Below, one piece after another: positions 4,863 to 8,681 of a stretch of 8,681 nucleotides of DNA. Position 1 is the first letter of the stretch. Every line of letters begins with the position of its first letter. The notes under the pieces were generated by a model. The model had not been told where the DNA came from, did no database searches, and saw only the letters and a program-made list of their open reading frames with translations. Position numbers and translations under genes: made by a program. Source of the DNA: an uncultured Bacteroidales bacterium (lineage in GTDB: Bacteria > Bacteroidota > Bacteroidia > Bacteroidales > F082); the NCBI GenBank assembly GCA_937877465.1, contig CALFIT010000298.1, positions 1 to 8,681 of the forward strand, given 5' to 3'.

Positions 4863-5653
4863 GCCAAGCGGAAGTCGGCAGTTTCTGGGACCACTTGGAC
4901 GTGCTTCGGAAAGTGCTGTTTCGTTGCCTGATTGCTTGGGGCATCGCGGCGGTGGCGGCCTTCTGCTTCAAGAACGTTCTGTTCGGGTTGCTTTTCGCCC
5001 CGTCGAGGGACAGTTTCGCCTCGTATCGGCTCATGGCGTGGCTGTGCGCAACTACGGGCTGGCAGTCGCTGTGTCCGGGCGGGTTTGAGGCTTCGTTCAT
5101 CAACACCGAGTTGGCTGCGCAGTTCATGACACACATCAAGGTGGCGCTTTGGGTGGGATTAGTGATGGCCTCGCCCTATCTCATCGTGCAGCTCTACGGC
5201 TTCGTCGCGCCCGCGCTCTACGACAACGAGAAAAAGCAGTCGGGACCGATACTCGTTTGGGGCACCCTGCTCTTCGTGCTCGGCGTGCTGATGAACTACT
5301 TCGTCATCTTCCCGTTCTCGTTCCGCTTCCTCAACAACTACCAAGTGTATGCCGAAGTCCACAACCAAATCTCGCTCGACTCCTACATCTCCACTTTCCT
5401 GATGCTCAGCCTCTTGATGGGCATTTTGTTTGAGATTCCCATCGTCAACTACCTGTTGGCCAAGGCGGGGCTTTTGCAGGCCGCGACCTTGAAGAAATAC
5501 CGACGGCACGCCATCGTGGGCATCGCCATCGTTGCCGCCGTCATCACGCCGACCGGCGATGCCGTGACGCTGACCTTGGTCACACTGCCGATCTATTTGC
5601 TGTATGAGGCGAGCATCCTTATTGTAAACAGAACTAACTCAAAATCAACTTAA
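4859..5653 (+). CDS. tatC: TatC, twin-arginine translocase receptor subunit
   Basis: A 264-residue polytopic protein. TatC recognises twin-arginine signal peptides and recruits TatA. The family landmarks are present: N-terminal FWDHLDVLRK (9-18), APS (48-50), VAPALYDNEKK with E124 (equivalent to the signal-binding glutamate E103 of E. coli), FEIPIVNYLL (191-200) and ITPTGDA with D234 (229-235). About six membrane helices can be seen. The N-terminal motif usually written HLxELR reads HLDVLR here, so valine replaces the glutamate, with aspartate one position earlier. The first periplasmic loop (about 49-90) is long and contains two cysteines. The gene overlaps tatA by 4 bases and is followed after one base by the iron-sulfur protein gene. 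Confidence 0.95.
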   Translation: MSQAEVGSFWDHLDVLRKVLFRCLIAWGIAAVAAFCFKNVLFGLLFAPSRDSFASYRLMAWLCATTGWQSLCPGGFEASFINTELAAQFMTHIKVALWVGLVMASPYLIVQLYGFVAPALYDNEKKQSGPILVWGTLLFVLGVLMNYFVIFPFSFRFLNNYQVYAEVHNQISLDSYISTFLMLSLLMGILFEIPIVNYLLAKAGLLQAATLKKYRRHAIVGIAIVAAVITPTGDAVTLTLVTLPIYLLYEASILIVNRTNSKST

Positions 5654-5654
5654 T

Positions 5655-7109
5655 ATGTTACGAAAAATCAGAATTTGCCTTCAAGTGGTCATGATGGCCT
5701 TGGTGACCATGCTTTTGCTCGGCATCGGGTTCAACGTACACCTTTGGGCCGGCTGGGTGGCCAAGATCCAGTTCCTGCCCGCCTTGATGGCCTTGAACTT
5801 TGGCGTGTTGGCCGTGCTTGTCGTGGTCGCGCTGCTGTTCGGGCGCATCTATTGCAGCGTGGTTTGTCCGTTGGGCACCATGCAAGACTTCTTTTCGTGG
5901 CTTGGCGGCAAAGCCAAAAAGAACCGTTTTTCTTACGCGAAGGAAAACAAGTGGCTGCGCTACGGTTTCCTCGCCGTTTTCGTCGTCGCGATGATTTTCG
6001 GCTTCGCGCCCGTCACGACGCTTTTCGCGCCTTACAGTGCATACGGGCGCATCGTCAACAGCCTGTTCAAGCCGCTGTATGACCTGCTCAACAACTGGCT
6101 TGCCAGCATCGACGCGAGCCACGACCGCTACAACTTCACCGAGGTGCAAGTGTGGATGCGCAGCGTGACGACGTTTGTGGTGGCACTCCTCACCATATTA
6201 ATATTAGGGTTCATCGCATGGCGCAAAGGGAGGCTCTATTGCAACTCCATCTGTCCCGTGGGGACAATACTCAGTTTCTTCTCGCGCTTCTCGCTTTTCC
6301 GCGTCCGTTTCGACGAGAGCAAGTGCAAGAAATGCAGCCTCTGCGAGAAGAACTGCAAGGCGCAAGCCATCGACTTCAAGAACGGTAAGGTGGACTATTC
6401 GCGTTGCGTGGTTTGCGGCGACTGCCTTGCCAAATGCAAGTTCGACGCGCTGCATTACACCGCGAAGAAACCTGCCGCCCAACCGCAACCTGTCGACACA
6501 AGTCGCCGTTCCTTCTTGGTGGGCGCGGCGATGGCAGGCACCACGGCGGCTTTGGCGCAAACCGAAATGAAGGTGGACGGCGGCTTGGCTGCCATCGAGG
6601 ACAAGGTGGCCCCGAAGCGGCAGACGCCCATCACGCCTCCCGGTTCGGTATCGGCTCGCCATCTGCAAAAGCATTGCACGGCTTGCCAGCTCTGCGTTTC
6701 GAGTTGCCCGAACAACGTGTTGCGTCCCTCCACCGACCTGCTGACCCTCATGCAACCCACCATGTCGTTTGAGCGCGGCTACTGCCGCCCGGAATGCACG
6801 CGGTGCGGCGAGGTTTGCCCAACGGGAGCCATCAAGCCCATTTCCCGTGAGGAAAAAACGAGCATCCATGTCGGCCATGCCGTGTGGATCAAGGACAACT
6901 GCGTCATCTTCAGGGACGGCGTTTCGTGCGGCAACTGTGCCCGCCACTGCCCGACGGGAGCCATCCAGATGGTGGACTTCGAAGACGTGAAAGTGCCCGC
7001 CGTCGATATGGAGAGATGCATCGGCTGCGGTGCCTGCGAGAACCTCTGTCCCGCCCGCCCGTTCAGCGCGATCTATGTGGAAGGGAATGAAATGCACCGT
7101 ATCAGTTAG
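5655..7109 (+). CDS. NapH/NapG-like fusion: membrane iron-sulfur protein with an internal Tat signal
   Basis: A 484-residue protein in three parts. (1) NapH-like membrane part with helices at about 10-30, 42-63, 101-120 and 169-188, and the paired CxxxCP motifs C67/C71 and C196/C200. (2) Two 4Fe-4S motifs, C224-C227-C230-C234 and C251-C254-C257-C261, predicted cytoplasmic. (3) A twin-arginine motif SRRSFLVG (283-290), a hydrophobic stretch to 301 ending ALA before Q302, then four more 4Fe-4S motifs: C341/344/347/351, C377/381/384/388, C416/425/428/432 and C455/458/461/465. Parts 1-2 resemble NapH, which oxidises quinol or relays electrons. Part 3 resembles NapG, a Tat-exported tetracluster ferredoxin, normally a separate protein. 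Positive charges fit an N-in topology with the last part outside. The gene follows tatC by one base, so it is cotranscribed. No nap catalytic genes are in view. The family roles are known; the electron route to the next gene is inferred. Confidence 0.9.
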   Translation: MLRKIRICLQVVMMALVTMLLLGIGFNVHLWAGWVAKIQFLPALMALNFGVLAVLVVVALLFGRIYCSVVCPLGTMQDFFSWLGGKAKKNRFSYAKENKWLRYGFLAVFVVAMIFGFAPVTTLFAPYSAYGRIVNSLFKPLYDLLNNWLASIDASHDRYNFTEVQVWMRSVTTFVVALLTILILGFIAWRKGRLYCNSICPVGTILSFFSRFSLFRVRFDESKCKKCSLCEKNCKAQAIDFKNGKVDYSRCVVCGDCLAKCKFDALHYTAKKPAAQPQPVDTSRRSFLVGAAMAGTTAALAQTEMKVDGGLAAIEDKVAPKRQTPITPPGSVSARHLQKHCTACQLCVSSCPNNVLRPSTDLLTLMQPTMSFERGYCRPECTRCGEVCPTGAIKPISREEKTSIHVGHAVWIKDNCVIFRDGVSCGNCARHCPTGAIQMVDFEDVKVPAVDMERCIGCGACENLCPARPFSAIYVEGNEMHRIS

Positions 7110-7144
7110 CAGTTGTCAGTTACCAGTTGTCAGTTGACAGTTTG
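7103..7144 (+). repeat. Six tandem heptamers CAGTTNN
   Basis: Six uninterrupted 7-base units: CAGTTAG, CAGTTGT, CAGTTAC, CAGTTGT, CAGTTGA, CAGTTTG. The first unit contains the TAG stop codon of the iron-sulfur gene, so the array begins inside the coding sequence. It is a degenerate short tandem repeat of a kind reported in several bacterial genomes. Confidence 0.85.
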
Positions 7145-7149
7145 GATTA

Positions 7150-7197
7150 GTCCCGTAGGGACGACAGACCAATAAGCAGGCGGTGTAAGCCCCTGCT
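7150..7197. repeat. Two short inverted repeats, possible dispersed intergenic element
   Basis: GTCCC-GTA-GGGAC (7150-7162) is a tight hairpin, and AGCAGG (7175-7180) pairs with CCTGCT (7192-7197) around an 11-base loop. Neither is followed by a T-run on the plus strand. With the heptamers they fill most of the 124-base gap before the reductase gene. They resemble short palindromic repeats dispersed in Bacteroidota genomes, but this window holds only one copy. Confidence 0.5.
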
Positions 7198-7233
7198 GCA
7201 AAAAAAACAAAAACCGTATCAATAAGCAATACA

Positions 7234-8637
7234 ATGGATAGAAGAGAATTTATCAAGCATATAGGTAGCGCGGCGGTGGCCACTTCGGTGGTGCTGTCGG
7301 CCTGCAAAAACAATGACAACGGAGCACCCATCATCGCCAAAAACATCATCGACGGCGAGGGCGAGATGACCTTGCGCACCAACCCCAACACGGGCGACCG
7401 CGTGTCGCTGCTTGGCTACGGCATGATGCGCCTGCCAGTGGAAGGAGGCGGCACATCACGCGAAAACCCCGATTCGCCCATCGACCAAGACCTTGTCAAT
7501 CAAGAGGTTGACTATGCACTTGAACATGGCGTGAACTATTTCGACACCTCGCCGGCCTATTGCCAAGGTTTGTCGGAGCACAGCACCGGCATTGCCCTGT
7601 CGAGGCACAAGCGCGGCAGCTATTTCATCGCCACGAAGCTGTCGAACTTCAGCCCCGCCACATGGGGTCGCGATGCCTCGCAAGCCATGTTCGAGAACTC
7701 GCTGAAAGAGTTGCAAACCAGCTATGTGGACTACCTGCTGCTGCATGGTGTCGGCATGGCAAGCGGCAACTTCAACGCCACCGAGGCCTTCAACGGTCGC
7801 TACATCGACAACGGCATCCTCGACTGGCTTGTAGAGCAGAAAGAGAAAGGCCGCATACGCAACCTCGGCTTCTCCTACCACGGCGACATAAATATCTTCG
7901 ACATGCTGTTGCAATGGCACGACGAAGGCCGCTACCACTGGGATTTCGTCCAGATTGAGCTGAATTATCTCGACTGGAACTACGCCGCCCAAATCAACCC
8001 GCGCAACACCAACGCCTCTTACCTCTACGATGAGTTGGAGAAACGTGGCATACCCGCCGTCATCATGGAGCCGCTGCTTGGAGGCCGTCTCGCCAAGCAA
8101 CCCGACTACATCGTGAGGCAGATGCAGGAACGCGAACCCGAGACGCCCATCGCCCGCTGGGCCTTCCGCTTTGCCGGCACGCCCGAAGGCGTCCTCACCG
8201 TGCTGAGCGGCATGACCTACATGGAGCATTTGGAGCAGAACGTGGCCACTTATTCGCCGCTGCGTCCCATCACGCCCGAAGAAGACGCTTTCCTGATGAA
8301 GATTGCAGAGGAGATTGTGGAACTGAAGACCGTGCCTTGCACGGCCTGCAACTACTGTATGCCCTGCCCTTACGGGCTGAACATTCCCGCCGTGTTTTCC
8401 TATTACAACGAGTGCGTCACCCAAGGCGAGATGCCCACCGGCAGCCGCGAGGCGCGGGAATTTTGGGAGGCGAGGCGACGGTTCCTCATCGGCTACGACC
8501 GCAACGTTCCGAGCCTCAGGCAAGCTAACCACTGCATCGGCTGCAACCAATGCACCGACCACTGCCCGCAGGAAATCGACATCCCGGCGGAGATGCACCG
8601 TATCGACGACTATGTGGAGCAGCTGAAGCAGATGTAG
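7234..8637 (+). CDS. Tat-exported lipoprotein aldo/keto reductase with two 4Fe-4S motifs
   Basis: A 467-residue protein. The N-terminus MDRREFIKHIGSAAVATSVV is a Tat signal (RR at 3-4), directly followed by a lipobox LSAC with C24 as the predicted lipidated residue. Residues about 45-345 form an aldo/keto reductase barrel. The catalytic tetrad appears intact: D104 and Y109 (FDTSPAYC), K135 (ATK) and H171 (LLLHGVG). Late barrel motifs MEPLLGGRLA and VLSGMTYMEHLEQN are present. The C-terminal extension has two ferredoxin-like motifs, C369-C372-C375-C378 (CTACNYCMPCP) and C434-C437-C440-C444 (CIGCNQCTDHCP). Family members reduce or oxidise carbonyls with NAD(P)H. A periplasmic location makes free NAD(P)H unlikely, so electrons probably pass through the iron-sulfur clusters. 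The gene lies 124 bases after the NapH/NapG fusion. I see no clear separate promoter or Shine-Dalgarno site. Confidence 0.92.
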   Translation: MDRREFIKHIGSAAVATSVVLSACKNNDNGAPIIAKNIIDGEGEMTLRTNPNTGDRVSLLGYGMMRLPVEGGGTSRENPDSPIDQDLVNQEVDYALEHGVNYFDTSPAYCQGLSEHSTGIALSRHKRGSYFIATKLSNFSPATWGRDASQAMFENSLKELQTSYVDYLLLHGVGMASGNFNATEAFNGRYIDNGILDWLVEQKEKGRIRNLGFSYHGDINIFDMLLQWHDEGRYHWDFVQIELNYLDWNYAAQINPRNTNASYLYDELEKRGIPAVIMEPLLGGRLAKQPDYIVRQMQEREPETPIARWAFRFAGTPEGVLTVLSGMTYMEHLEQNVATYSPLRPITPEEDAFLMKIAEEIVELKTVPCTACNYCMPCPYGLNIPAVFSYYNECVTQGEMPTGSREAREFWEARRRFLIGYDRNVPSLRQANHCIGCNQCTDHCPQEIDIPAEMHRIDDYVEQLKQM

Positions 8638-8640
8638 CCA

Positions 8641-8681
8641 TCACTTCACCTTCAACGCTCGCATGGCGTTTAGGACGGCCA
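8641..8681 (-). CDS. C-terminal end of a convergent gene, possibly a P-type cation ATPase
   Basis: On the minus strand the last 12 codons before a TGA read AVLNAMRALKVK. This resembles the C-terminal end of heavy-metal P-type ATPases, where the last membrane helix ends in a VLNAxRL-type motif. Only 3 bases separate the two convergent stop codons. The fragment is too short to be sure that it is coding, and the family call is a guess. Confidence 0.35.
   Translation of the reverse strand, partial: AVLNAMRALKVK

Noticed and set aside
6204..7097. Minus-strand frame of 297 codons opposite the iron-sulfur gene
   Set aside because: It is antisense to eight clear cysteine motifs on the plus strand and arises from the GC-rich codon use.
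6525..7109. Separate NapG-like gene starting at an internal methionine near residue 293 of the fusion
   Set aside because: The frame is continuous with no stop, and a start there would remove the twin-arginine motif. A single fused gene is the simpler reading.
7103..7144. CRISPR array
   Set aside because: The units are 7 bases with no spacers, so it is a simple tandem repeat.
7456..8598. Minus-strand frame of 380 codons opposite the reductase gene
   Set aside because: It is the shadow of a full-length aldo/keto reductase with intact catalytic residues and no family match is visible on the minus strand.

Overview
This window looks like a chromosomal segment from a member of the Bacteroidota, most likely order Bacteroidales. 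Three things support this. The upstream regions carry the -7 promoter element typical of this phylum (TAnnTTTG, seen exactly four times). Most genes have A-rich starts rather than Shine-Dalgarno sites. The gene order rpsU - xerC - hpf - tRNA cluster - tuf - tRNA-Trp - secE - nusG is one I associate with Bacteroides and relatives. The coding DNA is fairly GC-rich and the spacers are AT-rich.

Left half (1-3941, all minus strand) is the translation and transcription core. Reading in the direction of transcription, rpsU (ribosomal protein S21) comes first. A long hairpin then abuts the start of a XerC/XerD-type tyrosine recombinase, which is followed by a short ribosome hibernation factor (hpf) and a strong intrinsic terminator. 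A new promoter near 2120-2150 then drives tRNA-Thr(TGT), tRNA-Tyr(GTA), tRNA-Gly(TCC), tRNA-Thr(GGT), tuf, tRNA-Trp(CCA), secE and the start of nusG, which runs off the left edge. The four-tRNA-plus-tuf order matches the thrU-tyrU-glyT-thrT-tufB operon of E. coli.

Right half (4007-8637, plus strand) begins with a small secreted beta-barrel-like protein with its own promoter and terminator. A compact export and redox cluster follows: tatA, tatC (4-base overlap), a 484-residue iron-sulfur membrane protein (1-base gap), and, after a 124-base spacer with short repeats, a 467-residue aldo/keto reductase with two C-terminal iron-sulfur motifs. The last 41 bases look like the 3' end of a convergent gene.

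The most interesting unit is this Tat cluster. Both redox proteins carry twin-arginine signals. In the reductase it is N-terminal and ends in a lipobox. In the iron-sulfur protein it lies inside the polypeptide, between a NapH-like membrane half with two cytoplasmic 4Fe-4S motifs and a NapG-like half with four more. The cluster therefore reads as a minimal TatAC translocase encoded beside two of its own substrates. My inference is an electron route from the quinone pool or cytoplasm, through the NapH/NapG fusion, to a periplasmic aldo/keto reductase. The substrate is unknown.
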